From: Streptomyces flavofungini
GTDB lineage: Bacteria; Actinomycetota; Actinomycetes; Streptomycetales; Streptomycetaceae
DNA: 64,000 bases
Assembly: GCF_030388665.1 (NCBI RefSeq)
Contig: NZ_CP128846.1
Location: forward strand, 2,451,001-2,515,000
Reading direction: 5' to 3'
Part shown: piece by piece, positions 24,916 through 32,622 of the stretch
Position numbering within the stretch: position 1 is the stretch's first letter
Layout: each line of letters starts with the position of its first letter
Position numbers and translations under genes: made by a program
Notes under the pieces: generated by a model
Told to the model about the DNA's origin: nothing
What the model saw: only the letters and a program-made list of their open reading frames with translations
Database searches by the model: none

Positions 24916-25053
24916 GCCCCACCGTCCGGCCCGACCCGGGCCCGGGGTCGGTACGCCTCGTGCCCCACCATCCGGCCTGGCCCGGACCCGGGGTCAGTAC
25001 GCCTCGTGCCCCACCATCCGGCCTGGCCCGGACCCGGGGTCAGTAGGCCTCGT
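24916..25053. repeat. Three tandem copies of a 46-bp unit spanning the recX 3' end
   Basis: Copies at 24916-24961, 24962-25007 and 25008-25053. The second and third differ at one base; the first has several changes. The third copy contains the last codons and stop of recX, so copies one and two look like duplications of the gene's 3' end. Each unit holds GGCCTGGCCCGGACCCGGGG, so it may also form hairpins. Confidence 0.9.
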
Positions 25054-25789
25054 ACCCCAGGTCCTCCGTGTCCTCCCCCTCTTCTTCCAGGGCCTGTCGC
25101 ACGACGCGGAGCGCCATGCCCTCCGCGTACCCCTTGCGGGCGAGCATGCTGGCGAGGCGGCGGAGTCTCTTGTCCCGGTCGAGGCCGCGGGTGGAGCGGA
25201 GCTTGCGGGCGACGAGCTCGCGGGCGGTGGCTTCTTCCTGGTCCGCGTCGAGTTGCCCGACGGCCTCGTCGATCACGGCCGAGTCCACGCCCTTGGTGCG
25301 CAACTCCCGCGCGAGCGCCCGCCGCGCCAGGCCCCGGCCGTGGTGCCTGGACTCGACCCAGGCGTCCGCGAAGGCCTCGTCGTTGATGAGGCCGACCTCT
25401 TCGAAGCGGGACAGCACTTCCTCCGCCACGTCGTCGGGGATCTCCCGCTTGCGCAACGCGTCAGCGAGCTGTCTGCGCGTGCGCGGGGTCCCGGTGAGCA
25501 GGCGCAGGCAGATGGCCCTTGCCCGCTCAGCCGGGTCCCCCGTGGGCGGTTCCCCGTCCTCGGCCCTCGACGAGGACGGGGAACCGCTGTCCTGTGAGCC
25601 GCCGAGGCCGCCGCGCGCCCGACGGCCACCGGCGCGACCGCCCCTGCCGCCGCGCCGACCGCCTCCCTCGTCGTCGCCCGGGAGCCCCGGGGGGACATCG
25701 GCCGAGGCGGGGCCGTCCGGGCCGACGGCCTCGGGGCGGCTTCGCTCCGCGGGGTCGACGCGGTCCGCCCAGTCGGTTCGTCGCGTCAT
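25040..25789 (-). CDS. recX: Recombination regulatory protein RecX
   Basis: RecX binds RecA filaments and limits RecA activity. The 249-residue protein has about 85 residues of disordered Gly/Arg/Pro-rich N-terminus, then the three-helix repeats of RecX: RAICLRLLTGTPRTRRQLADAL, LSRFEEVGLINDEAFADAWV, RRALARELRTKGVDSAVI, and LRRLASMLARKGYAEGMALR. It is longer than the usual 150-200 residues because of the N-terminal extension. Its ATG lies 3 bases after the recA stop, so it is translated from the recA message. Confidence 0.93.
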   Translation of the reverse strand: MTRRTDWADRVDPAERSRPEAVGPDGPASADVPPGLPGDDEGGGRRGGRGGRAGGRRARGGLGGSQDSGSPSSSRAEDGEPPTGDPAERARAICLRLLTGTPRTRRQLADALRKREIPDDVAEEVLSRFEEVGLINDEAFADAWVESRHHGRGLARRALARELRTKGVDSAVIDEAVGQLDADQEEATARELVARKLRSTRGLDRDKRLRRLASMLARKGYAEGMALRVVRQALEEEGEDTEDLGYEAY

Positions 25790-25792
25790 GGC

Positions 25793-26920
25793 CTAGCTCT
25801 TGGCCGCAGCGGCCTTGGACTTGGTGGCCTTGACCGCGGGCGCGGGCACGGTCTTGGCGGCGTCGCCCTCCGCGGGGGCCGCGGTGACGGCGGCGTCCGC
25901 GCCGGGCTCCGCCGGAGTCTCCGGGCGGACACCGACGCCCAGCTTCTCCTTGATCTTCTTCTCGATCTCGTTGGCGAGGTCGGGGTTGTCCTTGAGGAAG
26001 TTGCGAGCGTTCTCCTTGCCCTGGCCGAGCTGGTCGCCCTCGTACGTGTACCAGGCGCCGGCCTTGCGGACGAAGCCGTGCTCCACGCCCATGTCGATCA
26101 GGCCGCCCTCGCGGCTGATGCCCTGGCCGTAGAGGATGTCGAACTCGGCCTGCTTGAAGGGAGGCGCGACCTTGTTCTTGACGACCTTGACGCGGGTGCG
26201 GTTGCCCACCGCGTCCGTGCCGTCCTTGAGGGTCTCGATGCGGCGGATGTCCATGCGCACCGAGGCGTAGAACTTCAGCGCCCGGCCACCGGTCGTGGTC
26301 TCCGGGGAGCCGAACATCACACCGATCTTCTCGCGTAGCTGGTTGATGAAGATCGCGGTGGTCTTGGACTGGTTGAGCGCGCTGGTGATCTTCCGGAGCG
26401 CCTGGCTCATCAGACGGGCCTGCAGACCCACGTGCGAGTCACCCATCTCGCCTTCGATCTCCGCGCGCGGCACCAGGGCGGCGACGGAGTCGATGACGAT
26501 CAGGTCGAGGGCACCGGAGCGGACGAGCATGTCCGTGATCTCCAGGGCCTGCTCGCCGTTGTCCGGCTGGGACAGGATGAGGTTGTCGATGTCGACGCCG
26601 AGCTTCTTGGCGTACTCCGGGTCGAGGGCGTGCTCGGCGTCCACGAAGGCCACCGCGCCACCGGCCCGCTGGGCGTTGGCGACGGCGTGCAGGGTGAGGG
26701 TCGTCTTACCGGAGGACTCCGGGCCGTACACCTCCACCACGCGGCCGCGGGGGATGCCGCCGACGCCGAGTGCGACGTCGAGTGCGGTCGACCCGGTGGG
26801 GATGACCTCGATGGGCTCGTTCGGCCGCTCGCCCATGCGCATCACTGCGCCCTTGCCGAATTGCCGTTCAATCTGTGCGAGCGCGGCGTCGAGCGCCTTC
26901 TCGCGGTCGGTTCCTGCCAT
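25793..26920 (-). CDS. recA: Recombinase RecA
   Basis: A 375-residue RecA. It polymerises on single-stranded DNA, performs strand exchange and triggers LexA cleavage. Walker A is [10 protein letters not shown], Walker B lies in [12 protein letters not shown], and the DNA-binding loops follow [10 protein letters not shown] and [15 protein letters not shown]. The last 35 residues are an Ala/Lys/Pro-rich tail. The start is the ATG at 26920 ([11 protein letters not shown]), not the long upstream frame. It is the first gene of recA-recX, with a probable LexA-controlled promoter about 200 bases upstream. Confidence 0.97.
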   Translation of the reverse strand: MAGTDREKALDAALAQIERQFGKGAVMRMGERPNEPIEVIPTGSTALDVALGVGGIPRGRVVEVYGPESSGKTTLTLHAVANAQRAGGAVAFVDAEHALDPEYAKKLGVDIDNLILSQPDNGEQALEITDMLVRSGALDLIVIDSVAALVPRAEIEGEMGDSHVGLQARLMSQALRKITSALNQSKTTAIFINQLREKIGVMFGSPETTTGGRALKFYASVRMDIRRIETLKDGTDAVGNRTRVKVVKNKVAPPFKQAEFDILYGQGISREGGLIDMGVEHGFVRKAGAWYTYEGDQLGQGKENARNFLKDNPDLANEIEKKIKEKLGVGVRPETPAEPGADAAVTAAPAEGDAAKTVPAPAVKATKSKAAAAKS

Positions 26921-27101
26921 GGGTTCCACCCGATTTGCTTGAGTCGATCGCTTCACGTCAAAGACGCTAACGCCTGCCACTGACAATGCGCCCCGACGCC
27001 CGCCCGGCCTGTGGATAACTCCGGGCGATCCGCCCTCCTCGAGCCATCGGCACGGCCCGGGGATACCCCCGTGAACCCCCGGGAACGCGCCACCAGAACC
27101 C

Positions 27102-27133
27102 CTATATGAATGGATGTTCGATTTCGCTGTCAA
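27102..27133 (-). promoter_or_regulatory. recA promoter with a probable SOS box
   Basis: On the minus strand TTGACA (27133-27128) is followed after 18 bases by TCATAT, or after 21 by TATAGG. Between them GAAC-ATCC-ATTC (27119-27108) differs from the actinobacterial LexA core GAAC-N4-GTTC at one base. A LexA site between -35 and -10 is expected for recA. Confidence 0.6.
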
Positions 27134-27172
27134 GCGCACCACGCCGCCCCCATCGCCGAAGCACCGCTTGAC

Positions 27173-27221
27173 ATGCAGCCAATCGGCTGCCCATCATGAA
27201 AAGGCAGCCGATTGGCTGCAT
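27173..27221. promoter_or_regulatory. Double operator of the ArsR-SRPBCC gene
   Basis: A perfect inverted repeat with 19-bp arms (27173-27191 and 27203-27221) and an 11-base spacer. Each arm is itself a dyad: GCAGCC-AATC-GGCTGC on the left and GCAGCC-GATT-GGCTGC on the right. TTGACA at 27168-27173 abuts the left arm, so a bound regulator would block the promoter of the gene at 27239. Confidence 0.8.
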
Positions 27222-27238
27222 GATCGGGGGTGGCACAC

Positions 27239-28036
27239 ATGGACGCGGTGTTCAAGGCACTGGCCGATCCCAGCCGCCGTCGGCTGCTGGACCGGCTCCG
27301 GGACCGCAACGGACAGACCCTGCGAGAGCTGTGCACGGGGCTGGACATGGCCCGGCAGTCGGTCAGCAAGCACCTGGCCGTGCTGGAGGCGGCCGAGCTG
27401 GTGACCACGGTGCGACAGGGGCGGGAGAAGCTGCACTACTTGAACGCCGCTCCGATCAACGCCATCGCGGAGCGATGGATCAGCCAATTCGACCGCGAGC
27501 GGGTCAACGCGCTCGCGGACCTGAAGCGAGCACTGGAGCAACCTCCCATGGACAACAAGACCTTCGTCTACACGACGTACATCCGCACCACTCCCGAGCG
27601 GCTCTGGCAGGCCCTGACCGACCCGGCCTTCACCAGCCGCTACTGGGGCGTCAGCTTCCGGACCGACTGGGCCAAGGGCTCCCCCATGGCCTGGGCCGAG
27701 GCCGACGGCAGCGTCACCGAGCACCCCGAGCAGGTCGTCCTCGCCCACGAACCCCACAGCCGGCTGTCCTACACCTGGCACACCTTCACCCCGCAGTGGG
27801 CCGCGGCCAATGGCATCAGCGAGGAGACGCGCGCCCAGCTCGCCGCGGAGCGCCGTTCCCAGGTCACCTTCGACCTCGAGCCGCACGGCGATCAGGTCAA
27901 GCTGACCGTCACCCATGTGTTCGACCCCGAGGGCGCACTGCACTCGATGTGCAGCCAGGGCTGGCCGGCCATCCTCTCCAGCCTGAAGAGCCTGCTGGAG
28001 ACGGGCGAACCGCTCGCCGACGCGCACGAGGGCTGA
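27239..28036 (+). CDS. ArsR-SRPBCC (AHSA1-like) fusion regulator
   Basis: A 265-residue protein. Residues 1-100 are an ArsR winged helix: MDAVFKALADPSRRRLLDRL, LCTGLDMARQSVSKHLAVLE, TVRQGREKLHYLNAAPI. From about residue 104 an SRPBCC/AHSA1 domain begins (KTFVYTTYIRTTPERLWQAL, SRYWGVSFRTDW, RLSYTWHTF, KLTVTHVFDPEGALHSM), a fold that binds hydrophobic ligands. In Streptomyces these are often two adjacent genes; here they are one frame. GGGGGTGG before the ATG at 27239 supports the start. The double operator upstream suggests ligand-responsive autorepression. Confidence 0.87.
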   Translation: MDAVFKALADPSRRRLLDRLRDRNGQTLRELCTGLDMARQSVSKHLAVLEAAELVTTVRQGREKLHYLNAAPINAIAERWISQFDRERVNALADLKRALEQPPMDNKTFVYTTYIRTTPERLWQALTDPAFTSRYWGVSFRTDWAKGSPMAWAEADGSVTEHPEQVVLAHEPHSRLSYTWHTFTPQWAAANGISEETRAQLAAERRSQVTFDLEPHGDQVKLTVTHVFDPEGALHSMCSQGWPAILSSLKSLLETGEPLADAHEG

Positions 28037-28169
28037 ATCCGCAGGGCTGTCGGCAGCCTGTCGGTGATGACGGGCGAACCATCGCCGGGATGTCGGCAGC
28101 GGCTGCGACGGTGAACGCGTCGGTGTCGCCACCTGAGCGGCACCCGAGCGCAAGGAGCCTGCTTCCGCC

Positions 28170-28346
28170 GTGCCGTCGCCCTCCCGAGAACCCCGAGCAC
28201 CGCAGGGCCCTCCGGTCACCCCGGAGCCCTCACTCCGTCCCTGGGACGTCCACGACCTGCCGCCCACCCCCCGGGCTGGCGCGGCCCGGCCGTGGGCCGC
28301 CAGTTGCGAGCTGGTGGACGCCGAGGAGGCCCTGGGGCTGACGTAG
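28170..28346 (+). CDS. Possible small hypothetical protein
   Basis: A 58-residue frame from the GTG at 28170, with AAGGAG twelve bases upstream. The second half (EPSLRPWDVHDLPPTPRAGA, then PWAASCELVDAEEALGLT) has a normal amino acid mix, while the first half is Pro/Arg-rich. I do not recognise it. It could be a small gene or the remnant of one displaced by the adjacent insertion sequence. Just after it, a GGCGGTCTGGCGTGG motif is repeated. Confidence 0.3.
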   Translation: MPSPSREPRAPQGPPVTPEPSLRPWDVHDLPPTPRAGAARPWAASCELVDAEEALGLT

Positions 28347-28398
28347 GCGGTCTGGCGTGGACGGTCCGTGGGCGGTCTGGCGTGGGCGCGCTCCGCTA

Positions 28399-29269
28399 AA
28401 GCCTGTTGCAGAAGGCTGTGAACTGGGCATTTTCTCAGTATGGCCGGGGTGTTGAGGGCTGAGGCGTTGTGGGTGGAGACGTTCACTGGGCTGCGGATGG
28501 GTGCTTTCCAGCGGCTGCTGAAGGTGGTTCGTGAACGGGGCGGCAACGGTACCGGGATGGGGCGCCCGTGGTGTCTGCCGTTGGATGAGCGGGTGCTGCT
28601 GGTGGCGGTGTACTACCGCACGAATCTGACAATGCGGCAGATGGCGCCGCTCTTCGGCGTTTCGCCCGCGACGGTCTGCCGGGTGATCCAGAAGCTCGGT
28701 CCGCTGCTGACGGTGGAGCCCGTCACCCGTCCCTCGGATGCGGTGGACCGGCTGTGGATCGTGGACGGCACGCTCATTCCGGTCCGCGACCGCACTGTTG
28801 CCGCTTCCTCGCGCAACTACAGGTTCTCGGCGAACGTGCAGGTCATCATTGATGCCGACACCCGCCTGGTGGTGGCCACCGCCCGGCCGGCCCCGGGCAA
28901 CAAGGCCGATGCGCAGGTCTGGCGGAGTTCTGGGCTGGCCCGGCACTGCGACGGCGTCACCGTGCTGGGCGACGGCGCCTATGTGAACACCGGCCTGATC
29001 GTCCCGCACCGCAAACGCCAGCGACGGCCGCTCCTTTCGGGCGAGGAGGCCGACAACGCCGAACACCGCAGAGTCCGCGCCCGCATCGAGCACACCTTCG
29101 CCGCGATGAAGAACTACAAGATCCTCCGCGACTGCCGGCAACGGGGCCATGGCCTCCACCACGCTGTCCGAGCCGTCGCCCACATGCACAACCTCGCCCT
29201 GGCAACGTGATCAGAGCCATCACAGAACCGGCCCTGACCTGTCCGAACACAGCCTTCTGCAACAGGCTT
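28399..29269 (+). mobile_element. IS5-family insertion sequence (element A)
   Basis: An 871-bp element with perfect terminal inverted repeats of at least 22 bp (left end AAGCCTGTTGCAGAAGGC, complement at the right end). It is flanked by TA on both sides (28397-28398 and 29270-29271), consistent with a TA target duplication. It carries one intact transposase gene, so it may be active. Its right end abuts a sequence resembling the left end of element B. Confidence 0.88.
28440..29210 (+). CDS. IS5-family transposase (element A, intact)
   Basis: A 256-residue DDE transposase. The N-terminal part holds a helix-turn-helix (TMRQMAPLFGVSPATVCRVIQK). The catalytic residues appear as Asp in LWIVDGTLIPV, Asp in VLGDGAYVNT and Glu in RARIEHTFAAMKNYK. 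The frame fills the element between its inverted repeats and has no interruption. Confidence 0.92.
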   Translation: MAGVLRAEALWVETFTGLRMGAFQRLLKVVRERGGNGTGMGRPWCLPLDERVLLVAVYYRTNLTMRQMAPLFGVSPATVCRVIQKLGPLLTVEPVTRPSDAVDRLWIVDGTLIPVRDRTVAASSRNYRFSANVQVIIDADTRLVVATARPAPGNKADAQVWRSSGLARHCDGVTVLGDGAYVNTGLIVPHRKRQRRPLLSGEEADNAEHRRVRARIEHTFAAMKNYKILRDCRQRGHGLHHAVRAVAHMHNLALAT

Positions 29270-29270
29270 T

Positions 29271-29340
29271 AAAGCCTGTCTGACAATTCCCGTCCAATCA
29301 GCGAGGTTCGGCTGAGTTGGCAATCGGGAGGTGCGCCGAC
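29271..29340 (+). repeat. Remnant resembling the left end of element B
   Basis: AGCCTGTCTGACAATT at 29273-29288 matches the left end of element B (AGCCGGTCTGACTAATT) with one substitution and one gap, and the similarity continues into AGGTTCGGCTGAGTTGG. No transposase follows; the convergent methyltransferase ends at 29368. Confidence 0.45.
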
Positions 29341-29367
29341 CGTCCGGCGGGGATTACCGGGCAGGGC

Positions 29368-29997
29368 CTACGAACGGCGGGCCAGCAGATGGGCGTCGAG
29401 GAAGCCCCTTTCGGAGGCTGGATCGTGGAGCAACCGGGCGAAGGGAACGAGCCCGGCGTCGGCCAGCAGTTCGGCGAGGCGATCCGCCGGCCAGCTGTAG
29501 GCAGGTGCCACCTTGTGGTCGAAGCGGACCGGTTCTTGTTCGTCGGTCCCGAAGAAGGAGACCAGGAGCAGGCCATCCGGCGCCAGGACGCGTGCCTGCT
29601 CGGCGAGCAGCTCCGGCAGTTCTCCCGGAGGGGTGTGGATCATCGAGTAGTGGGCCAGTACGCCGCCGAGCGCGGCGTCCTCGATCGGCAGGGATTCCAT
29701 CCGCGCCTCCTGGAAGCGCAGCGCCGGATGGGCCTGCCGGGCGTGGTCGATCATGCCGGGGGCGAGGTCGAGTCCGAAGGCGTCCAGGCCCAGTTCGTGC
29801 AGCATGGCTGTCAGATGTCCGGGACCGCACCCGACGTCCGCTGCCCGCGGGTTGCCCGTCGCGCGCACCAGTTCGGCGAAGGTGCCGATCATGGTCCGGG
29901 AGAAAGGCTGTGTCTCCAGCCGGTTTGCGAACAGCGATGCGTACAGCTCGACGACTCCGTCGTAGGCCGTCCTGGTCTCGTCCTGATGATTCACCAC
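29368..29997 (-). CDS. Class I SAM-dependent methyltransferase
   Basis: A 209-residue methyltransferase of the Methyltransf_11/25 type. The SAM site is RAADVGCGPGHLTAMLHELG, followed by AFGLDLAPGMIDHARQA and LGGVLAHYSMIHTPP. VNHQDETRTAYDGVVELYAS at the start is typical of small-molecule methyltransferases. The substrate is unknown. It lies between the left-end remnant and the complete element B, in opposite orientation to both transposases, and may be a passenger gene. Confidence 0.87.
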   Translation of the reverse strand: MVNHQDETRTAYDGVVELYASLFANRLETQPFSRTMIGTFAELVRATGNPRAADVGCGPGHLTAMLHELGLDAFGLDLAPGMIDHARQAHPALRFQEARMESLPIEDAALGGVLAHYSMIHTPPGELPELLAEQARVLAPDGLLLVSFFGTDEQEPVRFDHKVAPAYSWPADRLAELLADAGLVPFARLLHDPASERGFLDAHLLARRS

Positions 29998-30010
29998 GGG
30001 CAGGACTCTA

Positions 30011-30946
30011 TAGCCGGTCTGACTAATTGATCTTGTGGCAGGTCGAGGTGAGTTGACGGATGCGGCATGGGGGCGGATAGAGCCCCTTTTGCCCCAGGTG
30101 GACGGACGGGGCCGTCCGTGGCGTGATCACCGGCAGGTGGTCCACGGCGTGCTGTGGCGGCTACGGACCGGGGCTCCTTGGCGCGACCTGCCCGAGCGGT
30201 ATGGGCCGTGGCAGACCGTCTACGAGCGGTTCGCCCGCTGGGAGGCCGATGGCACGTGGGCGAAGCTGCTGGAGCATGTCCAGGTCCATGATGACGCGGG
30301 GGGGGGCCGGGTGGAGTGGATCGTCGCCGTTGACTCCACGATCAACCGGGCCCAACAGCACGCCGCGGGCGCCCGTAAAAGGGGGACGCAGACAGGGACG
30401 AACTGGAAGATCCGGGCCGCTCGCAGGCGCATCAGGCACTCGGTCGGTCCCGGGGCGGGCTGACCATCAAGGTCCATCTCGCCGTCGACGGCCGGGGACT
30501 GCCGCTGTCGATCGTGCTCACACCCGGAAACGTCAACGACGCCACCGCGTTCGCCGTTGTCCTCGACGTGGTCCGCACCCCGCGCGTCGGCACGGGCCGC
30601 CCGCGCACGACACCGGACCGTGTGCTGGGTGACAAGGCCTACTGCAGCAGGGCCATCCGTCATCTGCTGAGGCGTCGGGGCATCGCCGCCACGATCCCCG
30701 AGCGCCGCGACCAGGTGGCCAACCGTCGACGCAGGGGGCGCTTCGGTGGCCGGCCACCCGCCTTTGACAGGGAGACCTATCGCGACCGCAACGTGGTCGA
30801 ACGATGCTTCGCTCGCCTCAAGCCGTTCCGTGCGATCGCAACCAGGTTCGACAAGCTCGCGGACCGCGACCGCGCGGGAGTCGTCCTAGCCTCCCTGATT
30901 CTCTGGCTCCGCGAAACGGCCAGGTGATCATTTGCCAGACAGGCTC
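30011..30946 (+). mobile_element. IS5-family insertion sequence (element B)
   Basis: An element of about 935 bp with imperfect inverted ends: AGCCGGTCTGACTAATTGATC on the left against AGCCTGTCTGGCAAATGATC read from the right. CTA flanks both ends (30008-30010 and 30946-30948), so the target duplication is CTA or TA. The right-hand CTA is also the stop codon of the AI-2E permease gene. The transposase reading frame is broken or uses frameshifting. Confidence 0.8.
30035..30927 (+). pseudogene. IS5-family transposase in two frames (element B)
   Basis: The first part (30035-30463) gives an IS5-type N-terminus (GRGELTDAAWGRIEPLLPQ, VLWRLRTGAPWRDLPERYGP, IVAVDSTINRAQQHAAG with the first catalytic Asp). 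The second part, open to 30927, gives LGDKAYCS with the second Asp and RNVVERCFARLKPF with the Glu. The downstream part lies in the -1 frame, and in that frame DELEDPGRSQAHQALG continues the family sequence after 30390. A run of four A and five G near 30375 precedes the switch. It may be programmed -1 frameshifting or a one-base deletion. Confidence 0.8.
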
Positions 30947-32205
30947 TAGCGCGGGTCGGGCGGCATCTCGTCCCCGGGCCCGGACACCAGGCGCCGCACG
31001 CGCGCGACAAGAGGCGATCCGCCACGGCGGTGGTGCCCGTGCACGCGCGGGTCGTCCATGACGTCGTACCGCTTCACGTACGCCCCCAGGAAGGCCTGCA
31101 GCGTCGCGACCGCCGGGATGGCGACCAGGGCTCCGACCGCGCCGAGGAGCGCCGTGCCCGCGATGACCGACCCGAAGGCGACCGCCGGGTGGATGTCCAC
31201 GCTCTTGGCGGTGAGCTTGGGCTGCAGGACGTAGTTCTCGAACTGCTGGTAGATCACGACGAAGATCAGCACCCACAGCGCGTACCAGGGGTCCACGGTG
31301 AAGGCGATCAGCATCGGCAGGGCGCCCGCGAGATAGGTGCCGATCGTCGGGATGAACTGCGAGACCAGGCCGACCCACACCGCGAGCACGGGGGCGTAGG
31401 GCACTTCGAGGACCTGGAGCAGGATGTAGTGCGCGATCCCGGAGATCAGCGCCATCAGACCGCGGGAGTAGAGGTAGCCGCCGGTCTTGTTGACCGCGAT
31501 CTCCCAGGCGCGCAGCACCTCGGCCTGCTTGGCGGGCGGCAGCACGGAGCACAGCGCGCGTCGCAGCCGCGGCCCGTCGGCGGCGAAGTAGAACGAGAAC
31601 AGCAGGATCGTCAGGAGCTGGAAGAGCCCGCCGAGGACCTGCGCGGAGACGTCGAGAACGCCGCTCGCGCTGTTCTGCACGTACTTCCGCAGCCAGTCGG
31701 AGTGGATGAGGCTGTCCTGGACCTCGACCCGGGACAGGTCCGTGTCGAAGGTCATGTTGATCCAGCGGATGACCTTGTCCAGATAGTCGGGGAAGTCCTC
31801 GACCATGTCGACGATCTGGCCCGCGAGCATGGATCCCATCATGGTGATGAAGCCCGCACTCGCGATCATGACGCTCAGGAAGACGATGGCCGTGGCCAGG
31901 CCCCTGCGCAGTCCGCGGGCCGCCATCCAGCTCACGGCGGGCTCGACGGCGAGCGCCAGGAAGAACGCAATCAAGATATTGATCAACAGTCCGGTGAGCT
32001 GGTGGAAGGCCCAGCTGCCGAGCTGGAAACAGGCCACCAGAGCGAGCGCGAGCACCATGGCGCGCGGCAGCCAGCGCGGCATGCCGGTGCCACGGGCCTG
32101 CTCCGCCGAAGGGGGCTGGGCGGGCGGAGTGGTGCCGGGCAGTGCTGCCTCGGGGGTGACCTGTGCGGTCTCGTCTGTGGGTGCCACCGTGCCAGTCTCG
32201 CCCAC
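30946..32205 (-). CDS. AI-2E family transporter (PerM-like permease)
   Basis: A 419-residue membrane protein. About 50 disordered residues are followed by the helices of the PF01594 family, with paired N-terminal helices (AMVLALALVACFQLGSWAFH, LLINILIAFFLALAVEPAVS). The conserved segments FVVIYQQFENYVLQPKLTAKSV and HPAVAFGSVIAGTALLGAVGALVAIP are clear. Members export small molecules or sodium; the AI-2 name comes from TqsA and does not imply quorum sensing here. The start GTG at 32205 is uncertain. Element B is inserted exactly at its stop codon. Confidence 0.88.
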   Translation of the reverse strand: MGETGTVAPTDETAQVTPEAALPGTTPPAQPPSAEQARGTGMPRWLPRAMVLALALVACFQLGSWAFHQLTGLLINILIAFFLALAVEPAVSWMAARGLRRGLATAIVFLSVMIASAGFITMMGSMLAGQIVDMVEDFPDYLDKVIRWINMTFDTDLSRVEVQDSLIHSDWLRKYVQNSASGVLDVSAQVLGGLFQLLTILLFSFYFAADGPRLRRALCSVLPPAKQAEVLRAWEIAVNKTGGYLYSRGLMALISGIAHYILLQVLEVPYAPVLAVWVGLVSQFIPTIGTYLAGALPMLIAFTVDPWYALWVLIFVVIYQQFENYVLQPKLTAKSVDIHPAVAFGSVIAGTALLGAVGALVAIPAVATLQAFLGAYVKRYDVMDDPRVHGHHRRGGSPLVARVRRLVSGPGDEMPPDPR

Positions 32206-32348
32206 GCCACGACCGTACGGCCGCCACCCCCGTGTCTAGCCGCTCTACGCGCGCGTGGAGTACGTCACCACGCGTGGAGTACGTCACCGCGCGGTGATAC
32301 GTCACCACGCGCGGAGCGGGACCGAGGCAGGGAAGGGGCAGCCCTGTG

Positions 32349-32543
32349 TCAGCGGTTTTCAGCCGGTACGTTCATGGCCGAGCACACCGCCCGCCACACG
32401 TCCTTCGCCTCCCAGCCCGCGTCCAGCGCCTGGTGCACCGTGCGCCCGCCGAGCTCCGTCATCACATGATCGCGCGCGAAGGTCTCGGCGTACCCCGCGC
32501 CGAAGTGAGCCGCCATCCGCTGCCAGAAGACCGTCAACCGCAT
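32349..32543 (-). CDS. DUF3046 family protein
   Basis: A 64-residue protein, MRLTVFWQRMAAHFGAGYAE with later TVHQALDAGWEAKDVWRAVC, matching the short DUF3046 family found beside recA in actinobacteria. The function is unknown. Its conservation next to recA suggests a housekeeping role; the acquired segment has now separated it from recA by about 5 kb. Confidence 0.85.
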   Translation of the reverse strand: MRLTVFWQRMAAHFGAGYAETFARDHVMTELGGRTVHQALDAGWEAKDVWRAVCSAMNVPAENR

Positions 32544-32622
32544 GCGTCCAGTATCGCGCCCCTGAGAGTGCAGCCCCGCGCAGAGGGCTTCCCCGAGGCG
32601 CGTTCCGCCCTACCTTCTGAAC

